A program made the translations under genes and the position numbers. Below the pieces are notes generated by a model that had not been told where the DNA came from, did not search any database, and saw only the letters and a program-made list of their open reading frames with translations. Source: Xanthobacter tagetidis (lineage in GTDB: Bacteria > Pseudomonadota > Alphaproteobacteria > Rhizobiales > Xanthobacteraceae). Taken from it: a stretch of 64,000 bases of DNA. Below, piece by piece: positions 25,590 through 34,082 of this stretch. Numbering within the stretch: position 1 is the stretch's first letter; each line of letters begins with the position of its first letter. The stretch is taken from NCBI RefSeq assembly GCF_003667445.1, contig NZ_RCTF01000020.1:1-64000 (forward strand), given 5' to 3'.

Positions 25590-26951
25590 GTGTTGATGAG
25601 CCGCATTGCCATGGTCGCCATTCTTGCCGTCGGCGCCGCTGTCGCCGCGCCCCGCCTCGCCGATGCTGCCGGTCCCAAGGTCACGCAGTTCCGTCTCGAC
25701 AACGGGCTGGAGGTTATGGTGATCCCGGACCACCGCACGCCGGTCGTCACCCACATGGTCTGGTACAAGGTGGGATCGGCGGACGAGCAGCCGGGAAAGT
25801 CGGGCATCGCCCACTTTCTTGAGCACCTGATGTTCAAGGGCACGGAGAAGCACCCCCAGGGCGCCTTCTCCGATACCGTGGCGCGCCTCGGCGGCCAGGA
25901 GAATGCCTTCACCTCCACCGACTACACCGCCTATTTCCAGCGCGTCGCCAAGCAGCATCTGGAAAAGGTGATGGAGTTCGAGGCCGACCGCATGACCGGC
26001 CTCAAGCTTTCCGACGAGGTGGTTCTGCCCGAGCGCGACGTGGTTCTGGAGGAGCGCCGCATGCGCACCGACAGCCAGCCCGGCGCCCGCCTCTCCGAGG
26101 CGATGCAGGCGGCGAGCTACGTCAACCATCCCTACCAGCACCCGATCATCGGCTGGGAGCACGAGATCAAGAAGCTCAACCGCGAGGACGCGCTGGCCTT
26201 CTACCGGCGCTTCTACGCCCCCAACAACGCGCTGCTGGTTGTGGCCGGCGACGTGACGCCCGAGGAGGTGCGCGCGCTCGCCGAGAAGACCTACGGCACG
26301 GTGAAGCGCGCCGACACGCCGCCGCGCGAGCGCCCGCAGGAGCCGGAGCCGCAGGCCCATCGCCGGGTCTCGCTGGCCGACGCCCGCGTCGCCCAGCCGA
26401 GCCTGTCGCGCTCCTATCTCGTGCCCTCCTACCGCACGGCCGCGCCGCGCGAGGCGGAGGCGCTGGAGGTGCTCTCCCAGATCCTGGGCGGCGACCAGAC
26501 CGGCCGCCTCTACCGCAAGCTCGTGGTGGAGAAGGGCCTCGCGGCCGGCGCTGGCGGCTGGTACCAGGGCACGTCCTTTGACCCGACCCGCTTCGCCGTC
26601 TCGGCGACGCCGCGGCCCGGCGTGAGCCTGGATGAGCTGGAGACCGCCCTCGACGCGGTCCTGGCCGAGCTCGCCGAGAAGGGGGTCGACGACCTGGAGC
26701 TGGCCCGCGCCAAGACTCAGCTCACCGCCGACGCCATCTATTCCCAGGACAACCAGGCCACCATGGCGCGGATCTACGGCGCGGCGTGGGCCACGGGCCA
26801 GAGCGCGGACGACGTGCGCGAGTGGCCGGCGCGGGTGAAGTCGGTCACGGCGGACGACGTGAAGCAGGCGGCGCGGCGTTATCTGGTTCTCGATCGCGCG
26901 GTCACCGGTTACCTGAAGCCGGCGCCGGCCAAGAAGGACGACCGCTCGTGA
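25590..26951 (+). CDS. M16-family zinc metallopeptidase (active subunit)
   Basis: 453 residues if the GTG at 25590 is used; an ATG two codons later is equally possible. A signal peptide (MSRIAMVAILAVGAAVAAPRLADA) precedes a pitrilysin-type domain with the inverted zinc motif HFLEH (about residues 75-79) and a third-ligand region near FEADRM. A second M16_C half follows (VSLADARVAQPSLSRSYLVPSYR). It should degrade peptides in the periplasm. Its stop overlaps the next gene's GTG start (GTGA), making a typical active/inactive M16 pair. Confidence 0.92.
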   Translation: MLMSRIAMVAILAVGAAVAAPRLADAAGPKVTQFRLDNGLEVMVIPDHRTPVVTHMVWYKVGSADEQPGKSGIAHFLEHLMFKGTEKHPQGAFSDTVARLGGQENAFTSTDYTAYFQRVAKQHLEKVMEFEADRMTGLKLSDEVVLPERDVVLEERRMRTDSQPGARLSEAMQAASYVNHPYQHPIIGWEHEIKKLNREDALAFYRRFYAPNNALLVVAGDVTPEEVRALAEKTYGTVKRADTPPRERPQEPEPQAHRRVSLADARVAQPSLSRSYLVPSYRTAAPREAEALEVLSQILGGDQTGRLYRKLVVEKGLAAGAGGWYQGTSFDPTRFAVSATPRPGVSLDELETALDAVLAELAEKGVDDLELARAKTQLTADAIYSQDNQATMARIYGAAWATGQSADDVREWPARVKSVTADDVKQAARRYLVLDRAVTGYLKPAPAKKDDRS

Positions 26952-28312
26952 GAGCCTTCGCCCGCCTTGCGGCGATGCGCCTTGGCGCCCCCTTCCTGCC
27001 GATGATGATGGTGACGATGGCCCTTTCCCTCCTGTCCGCCAGCGCGGCGCAGTCCCAGTCGAGCCGCATCACCGAGGTCACGAGCCCCGGCGGCATCAAG
27101 GCCTGGCTGGTCCATGACACCACCCTGCCGCTGATCGCCGTGGAGTTCGCCTTCCTCGGCGGCGCGGCCCAGGACGGGCCGAAGGCGCCGGGTCTCGCCA
27201 ACCTCACGGCCGCTCTGCTCGACGAAGGGGCCGGCGACCTCGACGCCCAGGCGTTCCAGAGCGCCCTCGCCGACGCCGCCGTGGAATTGCGTTTCGACGC
27301 CGGCCGCGACGAGACCCGCGGCTCGCTGCGCACGCTCTCCGAGAACAAGGACAAGGCCTTTGACCTGCTGCGCCTCGCCGTGACGGCGCCGCGCTTCGAC
27401 GACGAGGCCATCAACCGGGTGCGCGAGGCGCAGATGGCGGTGCTGCGGCGCCGCTCCACCGATCCCAACTCCATCGCCAACGAGCGCTGGTTCGCGCTCG
27501 CCTTTCCGGGCCACGCTTATGGCCGGCCGGTGGACGGCACGCTCGAAAGCCTGCCGCCTTTGACCCGGGCCGACCTGAAGGCGTTCGCGGCCCGCACGCT
27601 CGCCCGCTCTAACCTGAGGGTGGCGGTGGTGGGCGACATCTCCGCCGAGGAGCTGGGCCGCCGGCTCGACGCGGTGTTCGGTGCCCTGCCGGCCAAGGCC
27701 GACCTCGTCCCGGTGACGGACGTGACGCCCAAGGGCCTCGGCACCACCGACGTCATTTCCCTCGACGTGCCGCAATCGGTGATCGTGATGGGAACGGTGG
27801 GCCTGGAGCGTCCCGACCCGGACTTCATGGCCGCCTACGTGCTCAACCACATCCTCGGCGGCAGCGCGTTCTCGTCGCGCCTGTTCAAGGAGGTGCGCGA
27901 GGCGCGCGGGCTGGCCTATTCGGTCTATTCCTACCAGGTGGCGCTCAACCATGTGGGCCTCTGGTTCGCCGGCACCGCCACCAAGAACGAGCGCGCGGGC
28001 GAATCCATCTCCATCATCCAGAGCGAGTTCCGGCGCATCCTCGACGAGGGGCCGACGGAAGAGGAGCTGAAGGAAGCCAAGAGCTATCTTGTGGGCAGCT
28101 ACGCTTTGCGCTTCGACACCTCCTCGAAGGTGGCGGGGCAGTTGCTCCAGATCCAGCTCGACGATCTCGGCATCGACTATATCGATAAGCGCAATGCGCT
28201 GATCGAGCAGGTCACGGTCGCCGACATGAAGCGCGTGGCGCAGCGGCTTACGGACGCCCGCAAGGCGCTGGTGGTGGTGGTCGGCCGCCCGGCGGGCCTT
28301 TCCGGCGGCTGA
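26948..28312 (+). CDS. M16-family peptidase homologue lacking the zinc motif (partner subunit)
   Basis: 454 residues from a GTG that overlaps the upstream stop. A signal peptide (about 35 residues, ending SASAAQSQ) is followed by an M16 fold. Where the active subunit has HFLEH, this one has NLTAALLDEG, so it cannot bind zinc in the usual way. The substrate-binding R/Y region is retained near GGSAFSSRLFKEVREARGLAYSVYSY. Such subunits usually form heterodimers with the adjacent active peptidase. Confidence 0.92.
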   Translation: MRAFARLAAMRLGAPFLPMMMVTMALSLLSASAAQSQSSRITEVTSPGGIKAWLVHDTTLPLIAVEFAFLGGAAQDGPKAPGLANLTAALLDEGAGDLDAQAFQSALADAAVELRFDAGRDETRGSLRTLSENKDKAFDLLRLAVTAPRFDDEAINRVREAQMAVLRRRSTDPNSIANERWFALAFPGHAYGRPVDGTLESLPPLTRADLKAFAARTLARSNLRVAVVGDISAEELGRRLDAVFGALPAKADLVPVTDVTPKGLGTTDVISLDVPQSVIVMGTVGLERPDPDFMAAYVLNHILGGSAFSSRLFKEVREARGLAYSVYSYQVALNHVGLWFAGTATKNERAGESISIIQSEFRRILDEGPTEEELKEAKSYLVGSYALRFDTSSKVAGQLLQIQLDDLGIDYIDKRNALIEQVTVADMKRVAQRLTDARKALVVVVGRPAGLSGG

Positions 28313-28370
28313 GCCGATAACCATGACGGCGGTTTCGTGCCGTGCGATGGCACCTTCCGGCCAAAGGTGT

Positions 28371-28399
28371 TTCGACCCGCGCGCGCTTCTTGCTATAAC
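28371..28399 (+). promoter_or_regulatory. Extended -10 sigma-70-type promoter
   Basis: TTCGAC (28371-28376), 17-bp spacer, then TATAAC (28394-28399) preceded by the extended -10 TGC. It would start a transcript about 30 bp before the lipoprotein gene at 28437. Confidence 0.55.
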
Positions 28400-28436
28400 C
28401 CCACGGGGCGAGGCAAAGCTTTGGAGTTGAGCGGGA

Positions 28437-29369
28437 ATGGCCCTTGGAACGGACGCCGTGCGGATGCGCGGGATCGGGCAGGTGCGCAGGCGGGGCTCCG
28501 CCCGCGCGGCCTTCGCCGCGCCGGCGGCGATCGCGGCGCTTGCTCTCGCGCTCGCCGGATGCGGGGCCGGTGAGGGGCTCGACGGCGCCTTCGGCGCGCA
28601 GGACGTGGGCGTCGCTGGCGCCAGCGCCGGCGTGTCCAGCACGCCCGGTTCGCTCACCGTGGGTTCAGGCCCCAACGCCATCGAGTACGAATGCCCGAAG
28701 GTGACGGTCCGTACCGGCGCCTCCACCTGGCAGGTCCAGGCGCGCGAGGGCGGACTGCGCTACCAGGGGACCATCGGCCAACTGGCGCGGGAATGCTCCA
28801 TCTCCGGCGCCAACATGGCGGTGAAGGTGGGCATCGAGGGCCGCGTGCTGGTGGGCGAGAAGGGCACCGCGGGTGCCCTGGAGGTGCCGATCCGCATCGC
28901 CGTCGTCCAGGAAGGCCCGAACCCCAAGACCGTCGCCACCAAGTTCTTCGTCCTGCCGCTGGAAATTCCCCAGGGACAGGTCAGTTCCACATTCGCCGTG
29001 GTCGAGGATCAATTGACCTTCCCGCTGGTGAAGCCGGACGAGATCGAGCGCTACGTGATCTATGTGGGCTACGACCCGCAGGGCGAGCCGAAGATCCGTC
29101 CCGCGCGCTCCGCGCAGCCGCGCCCGTCCGCCTCGTCGTCGTCGTCCCCGAGGCCGGCGGCCCCGGCGCCCAGCGCCGCGGCGAAGCCAAAGCCCGCTGC
29201 CACGCCGGCGGCGGCGCCCGCGGGCGATCCCGGCGCGCCGAAGGATGACGTGTTCGGCCCGCCGCCGTCCGGACCGACCTCAAACACCTCGTCGTCCGGC
29301 GGCTTCGCCCCGCCGCCGTCGTCAGCGGCGCCGGCGTCCTCGGGCGGCTTCGCGCCGCCGCCGCGCTGA
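28437..29369 (+). CDS. Putative outer-membrane or periplasmic lipoprotein with Pro/Ser/Ala-rich tail
   Basis: 310 residues. A lipoprotein signal with lipobox LAGC (Cys at about residue 42) is present; initiation at a second Met (residue 10, 28464) would give a more usual signal length. A folded core of about 150 residues (ECPKVTVRTGASTWQVQAREGGLRYQGTIGQLARECSI through FPLVKPDEIERYVIYVGYDP) contains one cysteine pair. The last 90 residues are low-complexity PAPS repeats ending in a duplicated SGGFAPPP. The core resembles conserved alphaproteobacterial lipoproteins of unknown role. It has its own promoter and a terminator after it. Confidence 0.85.
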   Translation: MALGTDAVRMRGIGQVRRRGSARAAFAAPAAIAALALALAGCGAGEGLDGAFGAQDVGVAGASAGVSSTPGSLTVGSGPNAIEYECPKVTVRTGASTWQVQAREGGLRYQGTIGQLARECSISGANMAVKVGIEGRVLVGEKGTAGALEVPIRIAVVQEGPNPKTVATKFFVLPLEIPQGQVSSTFAVVEDQLTFPLVKPDEIERYVIYVGYDPQGEPKIRPARSAQPRPSASSSSSPRPAAPAPSAAAKPKPAATPAAAPAGDPGAPKDDVFGPPPSGPTSNTSSSGGFAPPPSSAAPASSGGFAPPPR

Positions 29370-29377
29370 ACGCATCT

Positions 29378-29400
29378 CCCCGCGCCGCACCGGCGCGGGG
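29378..29400. terminator. Strong GC hairpin between convergent genes
   Basis: CCCCGCGCCG and CGGCGCGGGG form a perfect 10-bp stem with a 3-nt CAC loop, 9 bp after the lipoprotein stop and before the convergent isomerase gene. There is no clear T-run on either strand, but position and strength fit a bidirectional terminator. Confidence 0.65.
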
Positions 29401-29428
29401 GCGTGATCGTCCGCCTCAGCCGTCCGCC

Positions 29429-30034
29429 TCAGCCGATGGCGCGCGCGTGGTCGAGCGCCATGTCCAGGCGGTCATTGCCCCAGAACAGCTCCCCGTCGCG
29501 GGTGACGAAGCTCGGCGCGCCGAACAGACCGAGCCGCTGCGCCGCCTCGGTCTCGCCGCGCAGCTTTTCCTTGTTGGCCGGCGCCTCGGCCTCGGCAAGG
29601 ATGTCGTCGCAGAAGTGGCCGAGCCCCGCCAGCACCTGGCGCACGGTCTCGCGGGCACCGATGTCCCGCCCCTCGACGAACTCCGCCACGTAGATCGCGC
29701 GCGAGAATGCCGGCCGCGAGGCGTCGTCGAGCCACACCGCCACCCGGGCCGCCAGCAGCCCATTGGCCGGAAAAGGCTCCGGCCGCGTCACCGCAGGCAG
29801 GCCGGCGATCCGCACCAGACGGTCGAGGTCGCTCCACATGTGCGCGCGCTTCAGCGGCATCGTGTTGAAGGGTGAATCCTCATAGCCCTGCGCCCGGAAG
29901 ATCGGACCCAGCAGGAACGGACGCCAGCGCACTTGGACGCCGGCGCGCTCCGCCAGAGCGGCGATGCGCATCGCCGAGAGATACGAATAGGGCGAGCCGA
30001 ACTCGTAGAAGAAATCAAGGGATGCCCCGGGCAT
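29429..30034 (-). CDS. 2-hydroxychromene-2-carboxylate isomerase family (DsbA-like kappa-GST fold) protein
   Basis: 201 residues from MPGASLDFFYEFGSPYSYLSAMRI. The FYEFxSPYSYL opening, WRPFLLGPIF segment and GLFGAPSFVTRDGELFWGNDRLD near the end define the family. The active-site Ser of SPYSY replaces the CxxC of DsbA, so it is a glutathione-dependent isomerase or transferase rather than an oxidase. Family members act in naphthalene-type ring degradation, but many free-standing copies like this one have no known substrate. Confidence 0.87.
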   Translation of the reverse strand: MPGASLDFFYEFGSPYSYLSAMRIAALAERAGVQVRWRPFLLGPIFRAQGYEDSPFNTMPLKRAHMWSDLDRLVRIAGLPAVTRPEPFPANGLLAARVAVWLDDASRPAFSRAIYVAEFVEGRDIGARETVRQVLAGLGHFCDDILAEAEAPANKEKLRGETEAAQRLGLFGAPSFVTRDGELFWGNDRLDMALDHARAIG

Positions 30035-30235
30035 GCGCGCCTCCGCCAGCCATGTCTGGCGCAGTGTCCTGCGGCGTCCGCCCGCCGACAAGCGCGCCCG
30101 GCGCAGGACCGCCCTGCGGCGGCGCGGGGCGCGCGGCCACCGGCCCGGGCGGCATCGCCATCCGGCGGCATTCTCCCTTAGATTGGAGGAGACAGGCGGG
30201 CGGATCGATCGGATCGGTCCGGCACGGAAGCATCC

Positions 30236-31381
30236 ATGTCCGCATCGACCCCATCGCCGGACCCCGGCGGCCCCGCCGCCCCGCCGCCGTCCCGGCTGCC
30301 CGGCTGGGTCGGCGGCCTCGTCGGCTGGAAGCACCTGAAGCTCGGGCTGCGCGCCACCATCGCCGCCGTCGCCGCCTACGGGCTTGCCTACGGTCTGGCG
30401 CTGCCCAACGGCTACTGGGCGGTGCTCACCGCCATCCTGGTGGTCCAGTCCACCATCGGCGCCAGCCTGTCCGTGGCTCTGGACAGGGCGCTGGGGACGG
30501 TCGTCGGCGGCGTGATCGGCGTTGCGGCGGCCGATCTCGTCGGGCCTTCGGTGCCTCTCACCTTCCTCGCCCTCGCCATCGGCGTCCTGCTCACCAGCAC
30601 GCTGGCGGCGCGCTATGCGAGTTTCAAGCTGGCGCCGGTGACGGTCGGCATCGTGCTGCTGTCCGACCCGACCCATGCCGAGCCGCTGCTCTCGGGCCTC
30701 CACCGGGTGATGGAGATCACCATCGGCGGGGTGGTCGGGGTCGCCTGCGCGATCCTGATCCTGCCGGAGCGGGCGCTGGTCAGCCTGTTCCCCCATTGCG
30801 CCACGGCGCTGCGCCTGTCCGCCCGCCTGCTGGAACTCGGGCGCGACGGCCTGCTCGGCCGCGGGCTCGACCCGGCGGCCCTCGACCGGCTCAATGCCGG
30901 TGCGCGCAAGGCGCTCCGGGCGGCGGACGCGCGGGTCGCCGATGCCCGTGCCGAACGGGTGGGCCGGCTCGCCAGCCATGCCGATCCGGCGCCCGTGGTG
31001 CGCACCTGCCGGCGGCTGTGGCATTCCGTCATCATCCTGCTGCGTGGCGCCGACCGGCCCTTGGCCGAGCCGCTGGCCTCGCGCATGGCGCCCCACCTCG
31101 ACGCCGCCGTCACGACCCTGCGGGCCCACATGGAGGCGCTCGCCGCCCGGCTGGACGGCGGCGACCTCGGCGACTTCGGCGCGACTGTGGCTGCCGCCCG
31201 CTCCGCGGTGGCGGCGCTGGAGGCGGAGGCCGAGCGCCTCAATGCCGAAGGTGCGCTCGACGCCGCGAGCGGCGAGACCCTCGCCGCGCTGTTCGCCGCG
31301 GTCTCGGCCTGCACCCATGTGGAGGAGAACCTGGAGGACCTTGCCGCCCGCCTCGACGAAGTGACGGGCGCCGACGACTGA
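30236..31381 (+). CDS. FUSC-family inner-membrane protein (possible aromatic-acid exporter component)
   Basis: 381 residues. After a Pro-rich tail, six membrane segments lie at about residues 35-185 (GLRATIAAVAAYGLAYGLALPNGYWAVLTAILVVQST; GTVVGGVIGVAAADLVG; MEITIGGVVGVACAILIL). A long cytoplasmic Ala/Leu/Arg-rich helical domain follows. The first half is the FUSC domain of fusaric-acid and p-hydroxybenzoate exporters; only one membrane repeat is present. Divergent from the isomerase gene, with about 200 bp between them. Confidence 0.8.
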   Translation: MSASTPSPDPGGPAAPPPSRLPGWVGGLVGWKHLKLGLRATIAAVAAYGLAYGLALPNGYWAVLTAILVVQSTIGASLSVALDRALGTVVGGVIGVAAADLVGPSVPLTFLALAIGVLLTSTLAARYASFKLAPVTVGIVLLSDPTHAEPLLSGLHRVMEITIGGVVGVACAILILPERALVSLFPHCATALRLSARLLELGRDGLLGRGLDPAALDRLNAGARKALRAADARVADARAERVGRLASHADPAPVVRTCRRLWHSVIILLRGADRPLAEPLASRMAPHLDAAVTTLRAHMEALAARLDGGDLGDFGATVAAARSAVAALEAEAERLNAEGALDAASGETLAALFAAVSACTHVEENLEDLAARLDEVTGADD

Positions 31382-31404
31382 GGCCACGAAACAGGCGTTG
31401 ATTT

Positions 31405-31415
31405 GGAACGGTTCC
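31405..31415. promoter_or_regulatory. Inverted repeat GGAAC-G-GTTCC upstream of mcd
   Basis: A perfect 5-1-5 palindrome lies about 50 bp before the mcd start, just upstream of ATACGCTATCC. It is a possible operator, but it is short enough to arise by chance. Confidence 0.35.
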
Positions 31416-31466
31416 GGGAGCAAGGATACGCTATCCCGCGTTGCACAATTATGGAGAGACCCGTCC

Positions 31467-33158
31467 ATGTCCGCCAGCGCCGCCCTCCGTTCCCCGGACG
31501 CCGCTCCCCTCGACGCGGTGGCCCTCGGCCGCGCGGCCACGGACCGCCTGGAGAAGTTGCTGGCGGAAGCGACCTCGGCGGTGCGGGCGCGGGTGGGCGA
31601 GGGGGGCCGGCTCTCCCCGGCGCTGCTGGAGGCCGAGCAGCGCGCCACCCACGGTCTCGCCTGGCTCGCGACCTACGTCTTCTCGGTACGCGAGCTGGTC
31701 CATTACGCCGACCGCCTCACCGAAATGGGCAAGTTCGGCGCCACCGAGAAGCTGATCGTGCAGATCGGCCTCGGCGAGTACGTCGCCCAGATCCTCGGCG
31801 GCATTCCCATGAGCCAGGGCGAGACGGTGCGTCTCGCCGATCTCTACGTCTCCGACGAGACGCTGGAGGCGCTGCGCACCGACCCCGCCATCGCGGCGCT
31901 GATCGCCAAGGGCAATACGGCCGCGAGCCGCGCCGCGCTCGCCGACATCATCCGCGGCGCCCATCCCACGGGCACCATCGGCGAGGCGGGCCTCGACGAG
32001 ACCATGGAGGCGATGCGCACCGAGATGCACCGCTTCGTGGAGGCGGAGGTCGCCCCCCACGCCCACGACTGGCACCTGAAGAACGACTACATCCCGCTTG
32101 AGATCATCTCCCAGCTCTCGGAAATGGGCGTGTTCGGCCTCACCATCCCCGAGGAGTTCGGCGGCCTCGGCCTTCCCAAGGAGGCCATGTGCGTCGTGAC
32201 CGAGGAATTGTCGCGCGGCTATATCGGCGTCGGCTCGCTCGGCACCCGCTCGGAGATCGCGGCGGAGCTGATCCTCGCCGGCGGCACGGATGAGCAGAAG
32301 GGCCACTTCCTGCCCAAGATTGCCTCGGGCGAAATCCTGCCCACGGCGGTGTTCACCGAGCCCAACACCGGCTCGGACCTCGCCTCGCTGCGCACCCGCG
32401 CGGTGAAGGAAGGTGACGTCTACAAGGTCAACGGCAACAAGACCTGGATCACCCATCCGGTCCGCGCCGACATCATGACCCTCTTGGTGCGCACCAATCC
32501 GGCGGAGCCCGGCTACAAGGGCCTTTCCATCCTGCTCGCCGAGAAGCCGCGCGGCTCGGACGAGAATCCGTTCCCGGCCGAGGGCATGACCGGCGGCGAG
32601 ATCGAGGTGCTCGGCTATCGCGGCATGAAGGAATACGAGATCGGCTTCGACGGCTTCGCCGTGCCGGCCAAGAACCTGCTCGGCGGCGAGGAGGGGCAGG
32701 GCTTCAAGCAGCTCATGACCACCTTCGAGAGCGCCCGCATCCAGACCGCCGCCCGCGCCGTGGGCGTGGCCCAGGCGGCCATGGAGGTGGGCCTGAAATA
32801 TGCCGAGGAGCGCGTCCAGTTCGGCAAGCCGCTCATCGCCTTCCCCCGCGTCGCCGACAAGATCGTGATGATGGCGGTGGAGACCATGATTGCCCGCCAG
32901 ATCACCTATTTCGCCGCCCGCGCGAAGGACGAGGGCCGCCGCACCGACCTGGAGGCCGGCATGGCTAAGCTGCTCGGCGCCCGCGTCGCCTGGGCGGCGG
33001 CGGACAACGCGCTGCAGATCCACGGCGGCAACGGCTTCGCGCTGGAATATCCGGTCTCGCGCATCCTGTGCGACGCCCGCATCCTCAACATCTTCGAGGG
33101 CGCGGCCGAGATCCAGGCCCAGGTGATCGCCCGCCGCCTGCTCGACGGCGGGAACTGA
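31467..33158 (+). CDS. mcd: (2S)-methylsuccinyl-CoA dehydrogenase (ethylmalonyl-CoA pathway)
   Basis: 563 residues; the ATG at 31467 has GGAGA about 10 bp upstream. An N-terminal helical extension of about 170 residues (RELVHYADRLTEMGKFGATEKLIVQIGLGEY) precedes a normal acyl-CoA dehydrogenase body: FGLTIPEEFGGLG, FTEPNTGSDLASLRTRA, ERVQFGKPL and a C-terminal catalytic-glutamate motif IFEGAAEIQ (Glu at about 544). This extension distinguishes Mcd from ordinary acyl-CoA dehydrogenases. Mcd oxidises methylsuccinyl-CoA to mesaconyl-CoA with FAD in acetyl-CoA assimilation. The other pathway genes (ccr, ecm, mch) are not in the window. Confidence 0.85.
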   Translation: MSASAALRSPDAAPLDAVALGRAATDRLEKLLAEATSAVRARVGEGGRLSPALLEAEQRATHGLAWLATYVFSVRELVHYADRLTEMGKFGATEKLIVQIGLGEYVAQILGGIPMSQGETVRLADLYVSDETLEALRTDPAIAALIAKGNTAASRAALADIIRGAHPTGTIGEAGLDETMEAMRTEMHRFVEAEVAPHAHDWHLKNDYIPLEIISQLSEMGVFGLTIPEEFGGLGLPKEAMCVVTEELSRGYIGVGSLGTRSEIAAELILAGGTDEQKGHFLPKIASGEILPTAVFTEPNTGSDLASLRTRAVKEGDVYKVNGNKTWITHPVRADIMTLLVRTNPAEPGYKGLSILLAEKPRGSDENPFPAEGMTGGEIEVLGYRGMKEYEIGFDGFAVPAKNLLGGEEGQGFKQLMTTFESARIQTAARAVGVAQAAMEVGLKYAEERVQFGKPLIAFPRVADKIVMMAVETMIARQITYFAARAKDEGRRTDLEAGMAKLLGARVAWAAADNALQIHGGNGFALEYPVSRILCDARILNIFEGAAEIQAQVIARRLLDGGN

Positions 33159-33191
33159 GCCGCCCCTGTTCGCGGCCGTGGCTGCGGCGGA

Positions 33192-33440
33192 TCAGTCCGC
33201 CGCGCCGCGCTCGTCTTCGTCGGCTGTCGCCTCCTCTCCCGGCACGTATTCCAGGATGTCGCCCGGCTGGCAGCCGAGCGCCGCGCAGATGCGCGCGAGC
33301 GTGTCGAAGCGCACGCCGCGCACCTTGCCGGACTTCAGCAGCGAGACGTTCTGCTCGGTGATGCCGATGCGCTCGGCGAGTTCGCGCGAGCGCATCTTCC
33401 GGCGTGCCAGCATCACGTCGAGATTGACCACGATGGGCAT
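33192..33440 (-). CDS. XRE/Cro-type small transcriptional regulator (YozG-like)
   Basis: 82 residues; helix-turn-helix spans about residues 6-65 (MLARRKMRSRELAERIGITEQNVSLLKSGKVRGVRFDTLARICAALGCQPGDILEYVP), followed by an acidic tail. This compact HTH is typical of genes paired with DUF2975 membrane proteins, as seen immediately upstream. It may relay a membrane or ligand signal to transcription. Confidence 0.9.
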   Translation of the reverse strand: MPIVVNLDVMLARRKMRSRELAERIGITEQNVSLLKSGKVRGVRFDTLARICAALGCQPGDILEYVPGEEATADEDERGAAD

Positions 33441-33466
33441 GAGGCTTCCCGCCCTTTCCGTCCGGC

Positions 33467-34021
33467 TCAGATGAAGCCTTCGTTCTCGCGCGCGATGCGC
33501 GCCGCCTCGCGCATCACCGCGCCGACGCCGATCACCAGCATCCCCACGAGCACCGATACCACGTCGTGGCTCGACAGGCTGATGGCGAGGACCCGCTGGC
33601 CGGGGGGATTGCCCAGCGTCAGCACGACGCCGAGCAAGGTCGAGACCAGCGGATTCAGCAGCGCCTGAAGCGCCACCGCCGCGCCGAACCGCTCCAGACG
33701 GGTGGCGAGGGTCCCGGTCACGGTCTCACCGTTCCCAAAGTCGCGGAAGATCAGGCGCACCTCGTTGAGTCCGTATGCGAGGACGGCGAGCGGCACCGCC
33801 GCGATCAGGAAGCCCAGCGTCATGCTCAGGCCGTCCAGCGTCACCGGATAGCCCGAGATCCCTACACGCGGCACGACGATGGCCTCGATCCAGGCCGGTC
33901 GGAGCCAGATGCCGAGGCCGCCGCCGACCAGCGCGAGGAGGATGAACAGGGTGACGGCGGACAGCAGCCGCCCGCGGTGCCGGAGGCGGGCGAGGCGGGG
34001 GTCTGAGAGTGCATGCGACAT
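33467..34021 (-). CDS. DUF2975 integral membrane protein
   Basis: 184 residues with four membrane segments (LLSAVTLFILLALVGGGLGIWL; MTLGFLIAAVPLAVLAYGLNEV; AAVALQALLNPLVSTLLGVVLTL; VVSVLVGMLVIGVGAVMREAARIARENEGFI). The closing pattern EAARIARENEGFI is characteristic of DUF2975. It is 26 bp upstream of the XRE regulator in the same direction; the two form a conserved pair of unknown signal. Confidence 0.87.
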   Translation of the reverse strand: MSHALSDPRLARLRHRGRLLSAVTLFILLALVGGGLGIWLRPAWIEAIVVPRVGISGYPVTLDGLSMTLGFLIAAVPLAVLAYGLNEVRLIFRDFGNGETVTGTLATRLERFGAAVALQALLNPLVSTLLGVVLTLGNPPGQRVLAISLSSHDVVSVLVGMLVIGVGAVMREAARIARENEGFI

Positions 34022-34035
34022 GCGGGAACCTTTCC

Positions 34036-34063
34036 TTGACGCAGGAAGAAATTATCATAAAAC
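34036..34063 (+). promoter_or_regulatory. AT-rich divergent promoter region (DUF2975 / lipoprotein)
   Basis: TTGACG (34036-34041) and TAAAAC (34058-34063), 16 bp apart, face the lipoprotein gene. The whole gap 34022-34082 is strikingly AT-rich for this genome and must also serve the divergent DUF2975 gene, whose -10 could be the TATGATAAT read on the minus strand. Confidence 0.5.
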
Positions 34064-34082
34064 AATAAATAATCAACCCTCG

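Noticed and set aside
29110..29369. Repeat-rich Pro/Ala/Ser 3' end of the lipoprotein as a minisatellite
   Set aside because: The repeats are imperfect codons of a low-complexity tail; no exact tandem unit is long enough to call.
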